Of a stretch of 64,000 nucleotides of DNA, positions 44,125-56,200 are shown piece by piece. The notes under the pieces were generated by a model, which saw only the letters and a program-made list of their open reading frames with translations, ran no database searches and was not told the DNA's origin. The first letter of the stretch is position 1. Every line of letters begins with the position of its first letter. The position numbers and the translations under genes are program-made. The stretch is from Metridium senile (Eukaryota; Cnidaria; Anthozoa; Actiniaria; Metridiidae), in NCBI GenBank assembly GCA_949775045.1, contig OX459104.1, forward strand, positions 9,285,655-9,349,654, written 5' to 3'.

Positions 44125-45567
44125 TTACCTAATCCTTCTTGCCTTTCTTTTCTTTGCCGCTTTTCTTTTCTTCTTAGCTGCGTACTCTTTCATCACTATG
44201 TTGTACATCTCAGTGAAGCCAAAATCTGAATCAGGCTTAAACTCACCAATCCTGCTACAGCTTTTCATGTAATCAAAGTACGGCCAGTGTGTATGGTCAT
44301 TGGTGCCGTAGGCATAACACTGAACGGTAGCACAGAAGTCATTGGTATCGTTCTGCAAGCGGTGCGTCTGGTACCATCTTGGTGAGAGCCAAGTAACATC
44401 TCCTTTTTTCACGTCCACTTTTCCCAATTCCTTTAGACCTTCGCTGGGATCGTCATCTTGGCATTTGCAACTGTTTTGAATTTCACCTTCTGTCATCTTG
44501 TTGTAGTAGTGGACGGTTAGTCCACCATGCAGCACGCGAATAACGGCGTATGCGTTACCATGGTTATGGACAGGACTGCCATGGGATTTCGGCCAGAGTT
44601 CAAGTACGTATGGCACTCCAGGGCAAGCACCGTATTCCTTTCCCAGTGTGATGCGAAGGTATGTAAGATTCAAGCTGCCAAACTCGCCCTTTTTCTCCGT
44701 GAGTCTCTTGTTCAAAGCACATCCTTCTGTTTCGATACTGTAGCGGATTGCATCTGTTAGAAAGAACTTATATTGATTGACATTGTTGGGCACATAATGA
44801 AGGTCAACATTTGCTGCAGTAACGTTGGCATAAAGGGCCTGGCACGCTGGGGGAAGGCTGCTTGAATAGATGAATCTACCGCTATCCAAATCAAAAAGGT
44901 TAGCTTTGGAGCTATCCTTTACTAACGGGTTGACGTCACTAACCAAAGGATCTGGATCGAAGTCCACCTCAGGTTCTACATCAGCAATGGAAAGGTCGAA
45001 TTCTGCGTCGGGCTGATCAGTACCCTGAATATTGTCATATAGCTCTACCTTCCTTTTGACTGAAGGAGCAAAAAAAGCTTCATTTTCGCTTTCATCTGGT
45101 TTCTCGAATTGATATTTTAAGATGGTCGTTTTTTCCATGCAGTAGCCCTTGCCGTACTTTACAACCATTCGGTCGCTGTCATAGCTCAGCCAATATGTGC
45201 ATATTTTACGAGGCTCAAGGCCTACGTCATCTTCAAAATAGTTGTGGTGTGTGGTTTCGTCTAGTTGTTTCGCTTTCTCGTTCTTCTTTTTGTAATGAAA
45301 AGACACGCTTTTCTCGTGAACATGAAGACCTATCCAAGATTCTCTTGCACAATCGTCATTCATTGGGCACACCTTCAGAAAGAATGGTGTCTTCTGATGA
45401 AAATTAAATAGCAGGATGCCTTTACCGATCACTGGAAACTCCTTACTCCACTTAGGTTTTCGCTTATTGTCAGAAAATGCATCTATAAGGGCTTGGTTGG
45501 CTTCTGCATTAGGATACATTCTAATATCCAAGGAATCAGATTTGCAATCGACGGCGTCTTTTGGGTG
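44125..45567 (-). CDS. Cysteine-dioxygenase-like cupin with extra N-terminal domain, last exon
   Basis: This is a 481-codon frame ending TAA at 44125-44127. It is preceded by a good acceptor (tttcttgttacag, ending at 45568), so I read it as the 3' exon of a longer gene. Its upstream exons were not found. N-terminal 150 residues (SWIGLHVHEKSV, CTYWLSYDSDRMVVKYGKGY) resemble the farnesoic-acid-methyltransferase-like fold (tentative). The C-terminal half is a cysteine dioxygenase type cupin: ELWPKSHGSPVHNHGNAYAV (H-x-H iron ligands), VIRVLHGGL and WYQTHRLQNDTNDF (third His), then VQCYAYGTND. The position of the family's Cys crosslink is Ala. The end KKKRKAAKKRKARR looks like a nuclear signal. 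Family members oxidise thiols such as cysteine; the substrate here is unknown. Confidence 0.8.
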   Translation of the reverse strand, partial: HPKDAVDCKSDSLDIRMYPNAEANQALIDAFSDNKRKPKWSKEFPVIGKGILLFNFHQKTPFFLKVCPMNDDCARESWIGLHVHEKSVSFHYKKKNEKAKQLDETTHHNYFEDDVGLEPRKICTYWLSYDSDRMVVKYGKGYCMEKTTILKYQFEKPDESENEAFFAPSVKRKVELYDNIQGTDQPDAEFDLSIADVEPEVDFDPDPLVSDVNPLVKDSSKANLFDLDSGRFIYSSSLPPACQALYANVTAANVDLHYVPNNVNQYKFFLTDAIRYSIETEGCALNKRLTEKKGEFGSLNLTYLRITLGKEYGACPGVPYVLELWPKSHGSPVHNHGNAYAVIRVLHGGLTVHYYNKMTEGEIQNSCKCQDDDPSEGLKELGKVDVKKGDVTWLSPRWYQTHRLQNDTNDFCATVQCYAYGTNDHTHWPYFDYMKSCSRIGEFKPDSDFGFTEMYNIVMKEYAAKKKRKAAKKRKARRIR

Positions 45568-45700
45568 CTGTAACAAGAAAATATTTCCCACTGAATATAG
45601 ATTACATCACAGAGAGATTTTTTGCGTTCCCTGGAATTTGTAAGTAGGTGATTAGCTATTTAACTATTTAGCTATTTAGCTAGATTTAGCTAAAGGGAAA

Positions 45701-45778
45701 GCATTCACTCGAGGTTGCAGGATAGTTTCAAATAGGATAATTCCAATTTGAACCTTGCAGCCTCGACTGCATGCTTTA
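45701..45778. repeat. 78-bp palindrome
   Basis: aagcat-cactcgaggttgcagg pairs with ccttgcagcctcgactgcatgctt around a short A/T-rich centre. The flanks have a tagctatttagctattt run. No gene in 45571-46048 otherwise. Confidence 0.75.
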
Positions 45779-46434
45779 TGTCAGACCAGTGAACTGATGT
45801 ATGGTGTCCCATCGTTATCATAGGGAAATATAAACAAAATATAAATCAAAATGAATTTTTTCGTGTTTTGTAAATTAGCGAAAAAATATTCTCTCGATGG
45901 TATGTATACTACCTAGGGAATTGTTTGTAGGTTTATTAGGGGTGTTGTAGCTAGGCGCTTGCGTAATTCATCTTGGCGTTCTCTTGAGTCGCTTCCCGAA
46001 TTTTTGTGTTAATCCCTCTACTTGATCTAGTTTGTTGTTCGCTAGTTTATGATGTCGAAAGAAAAGGAGCCGTCTCCTAGTGCATCGGGTTTGTCCCAAG
46101 ATTTGAAAATAATGTTAGAAGCACAGAAAGAGGCTATCTTATCTGCGGTGAATGATCGAATCTCTGGTCTCCAATCGACCATTATTAAAAAGCAAGAGGA
46201 TTTGGAGGGTCAGTTAGCAGAAGAGTTCGAACCGCCGACGTTCAGTTCAAATTCAACAAGAAGGTCTTAAAAGCTAATATTAAAGTGGCTAGAGCTCTGG
46301 ATCAAGGTGATGTACCTAAGGCCAAAGATATGCTTAAATAAAGTACTGTAATTTTAAATGGCAGGCGAATATTAATTAAATTGTAATTAATTGAATTTGG
46401 GTAGGCTACTATTCAAGAATATGTAGACGACGAA

Positions 46435-46773
46435 TTGGCCGATAACGAAGCTGACACCAGTAAAATCAAAAAAGCGGGAAAAAGGGCCGCCGCACGTATT
46501 AAGTCTTTGCAAGATAAAAAGAAAAAGTCCAGCTCTTACAGCTCATACAGCTCTAGATCGGTTCATTCCTCTTTGCCTCCCTCACGTAATTATAATTCGT
46601 TGCCATTGCCTAGTTCAAGCCCTGGGTTGGTTCCTTATTTTCGACCCGGTCAGAGTCGCTATTCCCTCACAGCAAGATCTACTCAAGACTTGTGTTTTCG
46701 ATGCGGACGCCGGGGTCACTGGGCGGATTCCTGCCCAAGAAACCCAAACGCAAGTTCTTCAGCTTCAAAATGA
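46435..46773 (+). pseudogene. Retroelement gag-like zinc-knuckle ORF
   Basis: This is a 112-codon frame. It has a Lys/Arg-rich start (KKAGKRAAARIKSLQDKKKK), a Ser/Tyr/Pro-rich middle, and one CCHC knuckle (C-x2-C-x4-H-x4-C) near the end. Typical nucleocapsid-type RNA-binding module. The frame stops soon after, where an intact element would continue. Confidence 0.75.
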
Positions 46774-47040
46774 CTCGTTCGAACTCGAACAATCATCTTC
46801 TTCTATTGGCTTTATTAAAGAAAATTTACGTTCTTGCATTGATTTTTGGCGCAGTATCGGTGCTTCAGAGTATATTTTAGATATCATCGAGAACGGTTTT
46901 AAGATTGTGTTCGTCGTTTCACCTAATCCGTACTGTATTGAAAATAGAAATTCTACTCGTTTATATTGTGATTTTGTCAATGAGTCTATTTTAGAGTTAC
47001 TTGAGCGTTGCTGCATTAGAGAGGTTGTTTATTCTCCTTA

Positions 47041-48010
47041 ATTTTGGAATCCTTTACATGTTGCTGTTCAATCATCAGGCAAACTACGGCTTATACTGGA
47101 CTTATCTCACTTAAACAAAATGTTAGTCAAGAAATCTGTTAAATACGAAGATTTGAGAACTGTTCTTCAAATTTCATGGTAAAGAATATGCATTCACATT
47201 TGATCTGAAATCAGCCTATCATCATATCGATATATGCATGTGAGGAGCATTCAAAATTTTTGTCTTTCAAATGGTCTTTTAGTTCTGGACAGTTTCAATA
47301 TTTTCAATTTAAAGTATTGCCATTTGGGCTTTCGTCTGCTCCGTATGTATTCACTAAACTTATGAGACAGTTAATCAAGTATTGGAGGAGCAAAGGAAGC
47401 GTTATCTTACTTTATTTGGACGATGGTATTGGAGGCGCTAAATCGTATAGTGAAGCGAAAGCGTTAAGTGATTCTGTGCGTCATGATATTATTGCATCTG
47501 GTTTTGCCATAAACGAAGAAAAATCTGATGGACACCGCGTAATGAAGTTATGTTCCTTGGCTCTGTTTGGTATTTTAAAACTGGGATGATTTATATCTGT
47601 AAGCGCAGGATCGATAAATTGAAGTCTTCCTTAGAATCTGTGATTTCTATAGTGTTTACATACAAGTGCGCTCGTTAGCTGCGATTACGGGTCAAATTAT
47701 TTCTATGGGTTGTGCTATTGGGAATATTACACGCTTAATGACTAGGAATTGTTATGTGGCAATTGAAAAGAGATCCTTCTGGAAAGAGTTCATTACTATA
47801 TCTCCTGAGGTTAAGCATGACCTTGCAGTTTGGTTGAATAATCTTGTTTCACTTAACGGCAAAGCTATGATTCCTAAATCAAATTCAGTAGGTATAGTTT
47901 ACTCGGATGCAAGCAATACGGGTTTTGGTGGATACATGGTACAATGTGGTCGAATTTTATTCATTGTTAAGCGCTATTGGACAATGATAATTGGAAATGG
48001 CGCTCTATAA
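47041..48010 (+). pseudogene. Retroelement reverse transcriptase and RNase H remnants
   Basis: The fragments lie in three frames: 47041-47250 with stops, 47260-47589 with the LYLDDG catalytic box, and 47666-48010 with an RNase H beginning YSDASNTGFGG. Stops near the FDLKSAYHHI block show decay. It is on the opposite strand to the cupin gene and upstream of it. Confidence 0.8.
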
Positions 48011-48014
48011 AGCG

Positions 48015-48248
48015 GACTTTTCCCACGCTAACATCGTCAAAACAATCGTTGTCCGGTGTCAGAGCAATAATCCTCCCCAATGCGACTTGTTACATGCTTG
48101 CTTGACTATCAGAAACAATGAAACGACGAGATTCCACCTGGACTAAACTAAGAGACAAGATGACAGGAAAAAGGACGAAAGGCGATGTCCGAAAGACAAA
48201 GAAAGAGATTGCCCCGAACGAAATAATAGTGCAGCGCTTGGCGTCAGA
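48015..48248. repeat. Inverted repeat partner 1 (gcgatgtccgaaag family)
   Basis: About 235 bp, inverted relative to 51230-51474 with high similarity. It contains part of the frame 48118-48369, whose first 45 or so codons (MKRRDSTWTKLRDKMTGKR...) are also present in the partner with few changes and one stop. Confidence 0.85.
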
Positions 48249-48369
48249 AGCCGACAACAGGCAAACTTTCCGGCCAGTTCAACCACGAGAGTTCGTGGAG
48301 TTCCAGTTCGACGAGATGACTTTGGCAAATCTGAAAAAAGCTTGTGCATATCATCATTACTTTTATTAA

Positions 48370-49205
48370 TATCATTATTATTAATGGAAACTAGCGAGTA
48401 AACTAGTATAGGCTACGTCGGTGTTTGATATAAATGACGGAGGGCTAAAGCTCGAAACGTCAGTAAAGTCATGTCAACATTTTTTACGGTTACAAATTTC
48501 ATTATATTACCTATCATTATTATTATTTTACTCATTATACTTATTATCATCGTCATAGTATTCCCATTAGCATTACATTACATATCATTATCATTAGTAT
48601 AATATCCATCATCATCATGATCATCATGTATGTCATATATTCATAACCACTATACCCCTCTATCGCCAACTCTGTTATATTATTTATCATCCATTTATAT
48701 ATTTCCACATTATTGTTCACTTTCATTATTCACTATCATATTCCACCCACATTGATCACATTACACACCGTTGTATCATCAGTTTTACACATATAATTTT
48801 TATGGATTTCTTTATCATCCTTTCTTATTCACCATATTATTCATTTCCATTCACTAGCATCATTAGTATATATTTATCATCATCATCACTATAACCCCGC
48901 ATCATCCACTCATCCAGTATTTCATTCCTCTGTACTCATCATCATCATCATCATCATCATTATACATATTATTAATATCATATATCTTCACACTTCACCA
49001 TCTAGACCCCAAACCTTTGTATTATTCATTGTATATCCATTCATTTTTATTAGTCACTATAATATTTATTTACTTCACACTTTTTATTTTTTACCCTTTT
49101 TATTTTCTACCATTATCTTGTTCACCTCCTCTTTCACTATCATTATTAGTATCCATCATCACCAATATTATATTTATCATATTCATCATCACCACAATCA
49201 TATAC
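48370..49205. other. Low-complexity (TCA/TTA)-rich stretch
   Basis: Long imperfect runs of atcatcatc/tattatcat with no coding sequence. It resembles 43,300-43,680. Confidence 0.65.
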
Positions 49206-49362
49206 GTTATTGACCGAGCGTGCGGTCCGGATAGGAGGATATTTGGTCGAGTTCTTTTTTTTCGCGATTGTACGGACCAAGCCAGAGGCGCGGTCCGTGT
49301 CGCGAAAAATAGAATGAGACCAAATATCCTCCTATCCGGACCGAACAAGCTCGGTCAATAAC
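49206..49362. mobile_element. 157-bp palindromic MITE (gttattgaccgagc ends)
   Basis: The arms gttattgaccgagc...ggtccggataggagg and atatttggtc pair with their inverse up to 49362, and an inner pair tttttcgcg/cgcgaaaaa is also present. A strong hairpin. The terminal motif is shared with the elements at 60178 and 38078. Confidence 0.88.
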
Positions 49363-50251
49363 TTATTTATTATATGGCCGACCAGAAATGGAAGAAAATT
49401 AATCGTAATATTAAGATTAATAATTAATTAATTAAAAGGCTTTTGTATACAGTCTGAAAAGATATTGACGATCGTTTGTTTACATCAAAAAGCCACTTAT
49501 CTGTCACACAAGTCAAAAACAATTTGAAATTCGCAATCTGATTGGTCCTATAGTTTGAATTGCTAAATTTGATTGGCTTAAACTTTGACATGAGCTGTCA
49601 CTGTTTAGAAAGATCATTTTCAGCAGGATTTTCAGTGAAGTTCACAAGTAAAGTTATTGTAAAAAGATAAAATATGGAGTCTGCTTACAAAATAACTCAT
49701 ATGAAAAGACAATATTCGATCAAGGAGGAGATTAGCAAAAGACCTGAGAAGTGACCAACTATATCATCTTCTTCATCGCTCACTATTGGTCGTTGTTTGC
49801 GAAGCGGTTGTCTAGTAGTTGACGCGGCCATGTGCTTTCATTGATTGATCCATTTCTGCACAAACTGTAAGTTTACCATACAGTTTTTGAGCTTGATCGA
49901 CTCCATGGAAAACAGCTTGATGCCTATTAAAAGGATTGGATTGGCTTGATTCATGACTTCAAATATTAACAACAGACCGGTGTGATTGATTGGTAAGCGT
50001 TCATGGCGAGCGACTCGACCGAAGACAAGCTAGTTTCCACTTCGTTGATATACTTCAGATAAAGTTGATCTCTATGCATGAAAACTCTTCAAACGACTTA
50101 AACTCATCTGGTTTAAAAATGTTAGTGTTGGAAATATGGATATTTCAGTCCTTCTGTATGCTTTTTCTGTAATAATTAACAGTTATTCCACGAAATCGAG
50201 TCGTACATGAGCTGATAGCCAACGAGGCGTACGAGATTGAAATGAATATAT

Positions 50252-50520
50252 GTTCTAAAATATATAGTAGTTTTAACACTAAAATATGCTATTTTTAGCC
50301 GTTAAAAAAAGTATTGAGGGAGAAAATGACTAAAACAGTGGATAATTTCGATGTGTTTTGAATACATTTTAATTTGCCGTCACACGTCATTGAGCTCGGT
50401 ATTTTCACTTTCGATTATCTGTCATTTTGTCAAAATAAAACGATTGAAATGTTATTTTTCTTTCAAAATATGGCAAAGTTTGACCTACTAGTTGGTTTAT
50501 ACTAAAACAATTAGACCTCT
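50252..50520. repeat. Inverted repeat A, left arm
   Basis: About 270 bp, inverted at 54598-54874 (shared cattttgtcaaaataaaacg, tggcaaagtttgacctacta, actaaaacaattagacc). A third, shorter copy of its right part is at 54353-54420. Confidence 0.88.
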
Positions 50521-51229
50521 CGCCCTCTTTTTCGCTCAGTTCGAAAAAACGCTCCGCCATTTTGTTTGTTTTCTTCTACCCACGGTATATGAGCCTAGTA
50601 GTAGGGAGCCAATCAGAGCGCGAGATTGCTCATATCTAGTGAGTGTGGATATAATAAAGTGGGATATACTGGACGACTTTTATCATTTTTCTTCTTTTGA
50701 CAAAGAAAAAGGTTCAGCTTTCGATAATTTCAAGGTATGTTTTGTTTTTCTCATTTCAGGCAGAAAAAAATTGACAGACTGGTATGTCCATTCCTTTTTA
50801 TATATTTTTTCTGTACTTTTTCGGCTATTATATATTTTCCCTGTCAAGATGACCATTTCTCGTAAGATGTTTGAAATTTAGTGACAGCTATTTCTTCTAG
50901 CTTTATAAAAGTCTATACTGCGATTTTAAATTATGTTGTTCTTTTGTTCCCTTATGCCTACTCTTAGTTGCATCAAACGAAAATGCTACAGTAAAAAGAA
51001 GAATAACAAAATAACAACCGCAAAACTTAGATAAAAAAGTGCAAGTCCTGAGCGGTCCGAACGGGCCAAAATATCGGTCCGGACTGCAGGATTCTGACCG
51101 CTGGGAGAGCCAATCAGATTTTTCCTTTTTTCTACGGACCGGCCAGCCATATAATAAACAGTCATACTCTGTATATCACCCTTCTTCTTTTTTCTTCTTT
51201 AATTACATACAAGTCAATGTTTTTGCACA

Positions 51230-51474
51230 TTCTGACTCCAAGCGCTGCACTATTATTTCGCTCGGGGCATTCCCTTTCTTGGTCTTTCGGACATCGCCTT
51301 TCGTCCTTTTTCCTGTCATCTTGTCTCTTAGTTTATTCCAGGTCTAATCTCGTCGTTTCATTGTTTCTGATAGCCAAGTAAGCATGTAACAAGTTGCATG
51401 GTGGATGAATATCGCTCTGACACCGGAGAACGATTGATGTGACGATGTTAGGGCGGGAAAAGTCGTTGACCCAA
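51230..51474. repeat. Inverted repeat partner 2 (gcgatgtccgaaag family)
   Basis: Inverse of 48015-48248. Followed by short (ATTACA)n runs and a T-rich tract to about 51545. Confidence 0.85.
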
Positions 51475-52028
51475 TATATTTACAATTACAATTACAATTA
51501 TAATTATTTACAATTGTAGTTTTTTTTTTCTTCTCTTTTTTTCTGATTTTGTATTCAATGTTTGTACACAGTTTGTATTTGCTCTCGGTGAAATCCTCTA
51601 AATAAATAAAAAATAAATATGTGAAAATCAAAATTAAAGTGTTCAGTGTTCATTTTGAAAGTTGTTTTCAATGTTCATTTTGAAAGTTGTTTTCAATGTT
51701 CATTTTCAAAGCTGTTTTCGATAATGCATTTCAAAGTTGCTTCAAAGGGTTTTTAAGGGTTTTTATAATGTTGTATTTCAAAGTTTTTATTTCAAAGCTA
51801 TTATCGATGTTGAATTTCAAATTTATTTGTCAATTTTTTTTTTTTAAGTTGTTTTTGATGTTTGAATTTATTTCTTTTTTTTTAATACTTGTTTTCTTAC
51901 ATAATTACTTTGTTTTCACTGTATTTTGGTTTATGGAAAAAATCCATGTGAGTTTGATTTTGCTGATATTTCCCTATGATAGCGATGGGCCACCATACTG
52001 ATTCATGGGAAGAGGTGCATAGGGGATT

Positions 52029-52167
52029 GGATGGATGGATGGATGGATGGATGGATGGATGGATGGATGGATGGATGGATGGATGGATGGATGGATGGAT
52101 GGATGGATGGATGGATGGATGGAAGGATGGATGGATGGATGGAAGGATGGATGGATGGATGGAAGTA
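52029..52167. repeat. (GGAT)n tetranucleotide array
   Basis: About 35 units of atgg/ggat with a few ggaa variants near the right end. It creates artefact ORFs of the GWMD type. Confidence 0.95.
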
Positions 52168-52516
52168 TTTTTTTCTTCAGTTTATCTTGCGGTTCAATAT
52201 ATATCTAAACTTTTTATTCTATATTATTGATAGTATTTTATAATAATTCATGGATGGCTATGGATGGGTGAATGGATTGATTGTTTGATGAATGTCAGAT
52301 GGATACCTCAGTTGTCATCAGAACCACCACTCAGTGAAGCAATGCTTTGCAAAATGTTTAATAATGATTGACTGTAAAAAAACGAACTTGAGAAGACTTT
52401 GAACAATCCTATACTCATTAATATTGATTCTTTTTTTCGTGAAGGGGGGCAATTTTGATTCTCGGCGGTTTAACGTTTAGGTCCTATTTTGGGCTAAAAT
52501 TAATACTTCTCAAAGT

Positions 52517-52758
52517 AGCCTGCGTCAGCCAGCGTTTCTTTTGAGGGGGTAGGAGAAAGTTGTGTTTTTGGTTATTTTTGTTATTTTGGGATAGCTGTGT
52601 TACCCATATGCATGGTCGCATATCTTAAGACTTAAGACGAGTACAAAAAATAATATCCTCTCGCGCAGCCATATCGGTAACACAGCTATCCAAATTTAAA
52701 CAACCAAAAAACAACTTTCTCTCGTCCCCCCAAAAAGAAACGCTTGCTACGCAGGCTA
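52517..52758. mobile_element. 242-bp MITE (tagcctgcg ends)
   Basis: tagcctgcgtcagccagcg and its inverse at 52758, with inner arms ggatagctgtgttac/gtaacacagctatcc. Palindromic, no ORF. Confidence 0.85.
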
Positions 52759-54597
52759 TTCTCAAAGTAGCTTCGTTTCTTCATAAATTAAAAATAAGAC
52801 TCCCTTTCTAAGATAACCAATGTAACGTATTGGTATGTATCTACATAGTATGCGTTTTGTTTTGGTTGCATTGTCTTCTCTCTCACACACTGAATATAAT
52901 CATAATGCCCAAAATCGTCCTGTTGCGGTATTATTTTGTCACACAAATTTGCATCGCCTGCGGGGTGAATATAACTCCCTGTTCTTAAAAAAAACACAGG
53001 CTCCCCACCATCCCAATTCGTTCTGCGCTTCCTTTGGTGGAACGGCTAAAAGCCGTTGGTAAATTCGTTCAAAGTTGGTCATATTTAACTTCGATATTCA
53101 TATTCTTTTTTTTCTTTTAGATTTTACTTTACTGTTCCAAAATAAAGTTAAATGTTTCTTGTTTACGAATTTGTGGTTTATTTTGCCCTGCGATGCATTT
53201 TAAAGTGATTTATTCGGCAGCAAACACACGCTCCCCAATGAAGGAAAAAAAACACAAGGCAATCAACTCTGGCGGCTTCGGCCATCAATCACGCTCATAT
53301 TATCTTCAACATCTACCCGAAAAATTAATCCTATTCTCCCAAAACTCTGGCACACACATTTATGATAATCAAACAGACCTCAGCCAGAGTTTGAAACACA
53401 AAGCTCAAATAAAAAGCATCGAACACCAGCTTCTAACATCGAAATTATGCTTTCGTACTGGGATCTGTCAAGTCTTGTGTCCCTTTGGAATCCCAAGAAT
53501 GCAAAACGTCAACGAATACGCTACCCAGCCCTACCCCCTCCAGCTAAATTTGTCACAAAAACAGTTCCGGCTAGAGGGAGGAAGTGACAAATTTATGGGT
53601 GAATCAATGAATCAATGAAGATATAATTAATAGGTAACTGACGATTCTTTTAAGAATTTAAAAATTCTTTGTCATTTAACTAATACACTATAGTTCTTGG
53701 TTCTTGTGACTATTATTAATCAACTGGCGTATATGAACTCTCTAGCTCAAAAGCGAAACAAAGATAATATCTAGCATTTTTGCTCAAATATTAATCATAC
53801 AGGTTATCAGTTATATAAACACGACTAATAGACACTGTCTGTGTCCAGGTTTTACAACATGCCAGTTGGCTGTCACTGTAAGCAACTCCAACTCAATGCA
53901 ATATAGATAGCTTAATTTTTCAAAACACAATTTGCGTGACAAAACAATAACAATATCAAGGTTGGTCGTAATAGCTGGGTATCCATCTGTGTCTAGCTAC
54001 TTAAGGTGGCTCGACTGAGTATTTTTGAAGGGCCACCGTCGCTGTTTGATCGCAAAGTGTGTCGCGCGTAGAAAGAAAATTTCAAATTAATTTCCATAGC
54101 AAGTTCAGGCATAACCACAAAGGTTGGATGCACTCTGTTGAATGTTTAAGTGTTTACTTCAAATATATACCCCGCACGTGTAACGAAGCTTGCTTGAGGT
54201 AGGCTTGTAGTTTAGACGGTGAACTGATAAGGAACGGCGGAACACATTTCAAGGGCCAAAAAAAAGTTCACTCCCGTAAAATGAGCAGGTTTTTCCAAAA
54301 AAACATGGAGCCCGAAAAACAAGAAAATAGGTTCGCTTCGGCAACAAAACAATTTTGATGGTCTAATTGTTTTAGTATAACCAACTAGTAGGTCAAACTT
54401 TGCCATATTTTGAACGAAAAATACAGTATTTGGGGCAAATAGGAATTTTATGTTACATGCTGACTGTATATATGTGCATGATCTAGAAGGTCACGTTGAG
54501 TCTATAAATATACGACGTTCATAGTCGCGTTGAATATTTAACAATTAGACCCGCATCCCGAATGTTCTACGAGTCAGTAGCCCATGAGCGAGACCGG

Positions 54598-54874
54598 AGG
54601 TCTAATTGTTTTAGTATAAACCAACTAGTAGGTCAAACTTTGCCATATTTTGAAAGACAAATAACATTTCAATCGTTCTATTTTGATAAAATGACAGATA
54701 ATCGAAAGTGAAAATACCGAGCGCGCGCTCAATGACGTGTGACGGCAAGTCAAAATGTATTCAAAACACATCGAAATTTTCCACTGTTTTTGTCATTTTC
54801 TCCCTCAATACTTTTAATTTAACGGCTGAAAATAGCATAATTTTAGTGTGAAAACTACTATACATTTTAGAACG
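54598..54874. repeat. Inverted repeat A, right arm
   Basis: Inverse of 50252-50520. A partial direct copy lies at 54353-54420, about 245 bp upstream. Confidence 0.88.
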
Positions 54875-54999
54875 ACGGAGGAATTAAGAAAAGTTCAAGA
54901 ACGGTTTTTTCTAAGCTTAAAAGTTAAAAATCTGGCTTTCTCAATCAGACTGAAGACTGTTCATTTTTCGTACCATCTTTTCAACCTCGGACAATCATG

Positions 55000-56200
55000 A
55001 TTCCTTGATATACCAATCACCAGAAGTGGTGTATTGCATAAGTATACTAGTCTCAGCTCAAAACTTCCGCGTTAGGGGAGAGTTGTATCAGTGTTTATGA
55101 GCTATCCAGTTGACTGCACTTTTGAGCGTCTAACTTGGATATACATTTACCTCTGTTTACTCGAGTTGTTTAGCTTTCGAAGACTCTATATTTTTCCGTG
55201 ATTGCGCTAGGTTTAAAAACGAGGTTAACATTCTATCTTACTACCGAATATAAACTACCGGACATTAAACAATGTCGGTCTTGCGAAACAGCTACAATAT
55301 TTATAAATAAAAAAACATTTTGTCCAAGATTTCTAGCTAATGCATTAAAAGTTATTTATAACTAATCTTTCTTTATACTCATATTATATTCAGGGTAACC
55401 TTTATCAGTTCAACTACTGACTGGCTACAACATTCTGACAAAGAAAAGCTTTAACTCGGTTGCTAACTCAGTTGGGTTTGTGTTCTTAGAAGCGTTTATT
55501 TCTCGAGATCGATATCACAATGTGAAGATTAAAATAACTTATATAAGTGAATTTAATACTGAGTAGTAACTCAAACTTTGGTCAGGGTTTCTGACAAGTG
55601 TTTTCTTACCTTGGTATCCATGAGCGTCTTTCTGACCTAAGCTCCAAACTCTACTAGCTTCCTGCACTGATGTGTCAACACCTGAATGTGATAATTAAAA
55701 GCGCTCAAGAGCTGTATCAGAATAAGGTCATTATCGTCATTATTAGGGAACGCCCATAATTTATTTTTGGGGGAGAGGGGAGGGGAGGGGGGTGGTTAGG
55801 AGGGAAAGGAGAGGGAGAGGAGTAGGTGGATTTTGAGATGATCAAACAAAATTTTGTGGCGCTTTTTAAAAAACTCAGTGGAAATTTGGGTAAGGGTATT
55901 GCATTCTATACACATGCACTGATTTTTTAAATTGTGTAAAAAAAATGAGTAAGATTTTCATTCAGAGTAACATTTTTTAATATGTTATCGTATATTTTGT
56001 TTTGATATACATAACACTCTATATTCGTAGCCAAGTATCGAACATAGCTAGATAAATCTTTTACTGAGCTTAAAATGTAAGACAGTTCTTTATAATGTTG
56101 GTCTTTTGAGATCGAAACAATCATTTCAAAGAAAACAAACAGCGGTTACGGATGTGTTGGAGCAATGTCATTTACTATCAACTTGTAAGTGAAATCCTTT
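55000..56200. other. Non-coding interior of segment B
   Basis: No gene is recognised. A G-rich purine tract (55768-55830, ggggag/gggagg runs) stands out and could form a G-quadruplex or triplex. Confidence 0.55.

Larger units (their letters stand above)
46049..48010 (+). mobile_element. Degenerate DIRS-like retroelement
   Basis: Broken frames in order are a coiled-coil, gag-like start (46049-46270), a basic Ser-rich segment with a CCHC zinc knuckle CFRCGRRGHWADSC (46435-46773), and reverse transcriptase pieces. The latter include LRLILDLSHLNKML, FDLKSAYHHI, VLPFGLSSAPYVFTKLMR and LLYLDDGIGG (47041-47589). An RNase H piece SDASNTGFGGYM follows (47666-48010). The PFGLSSAPYVFTKL and LDDG motifs with SDAS fit the DIRS/tyrosine-recombinase group. 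No recombinase was recognised. Confidence 0.75.

Noticed and set aside
45568..45591. Start of the cupin gene at 45591
   Set aside because: The codon there is GTG, and a strong acceptor (ttcttgttacag) follows immediately, so I start the exon at 45567 instead.
48435..48462. tgacg...ctcgaaacgtca hairpin, reminiscent of ribozyme-like repeats
   Set aside because: The stem is only 5 bp and the conserved core of a hammerhead ribozyme is not present.
51976..52243. GWMD-repeat frames
   Set aside because: Translation of the (GGAT)n array.
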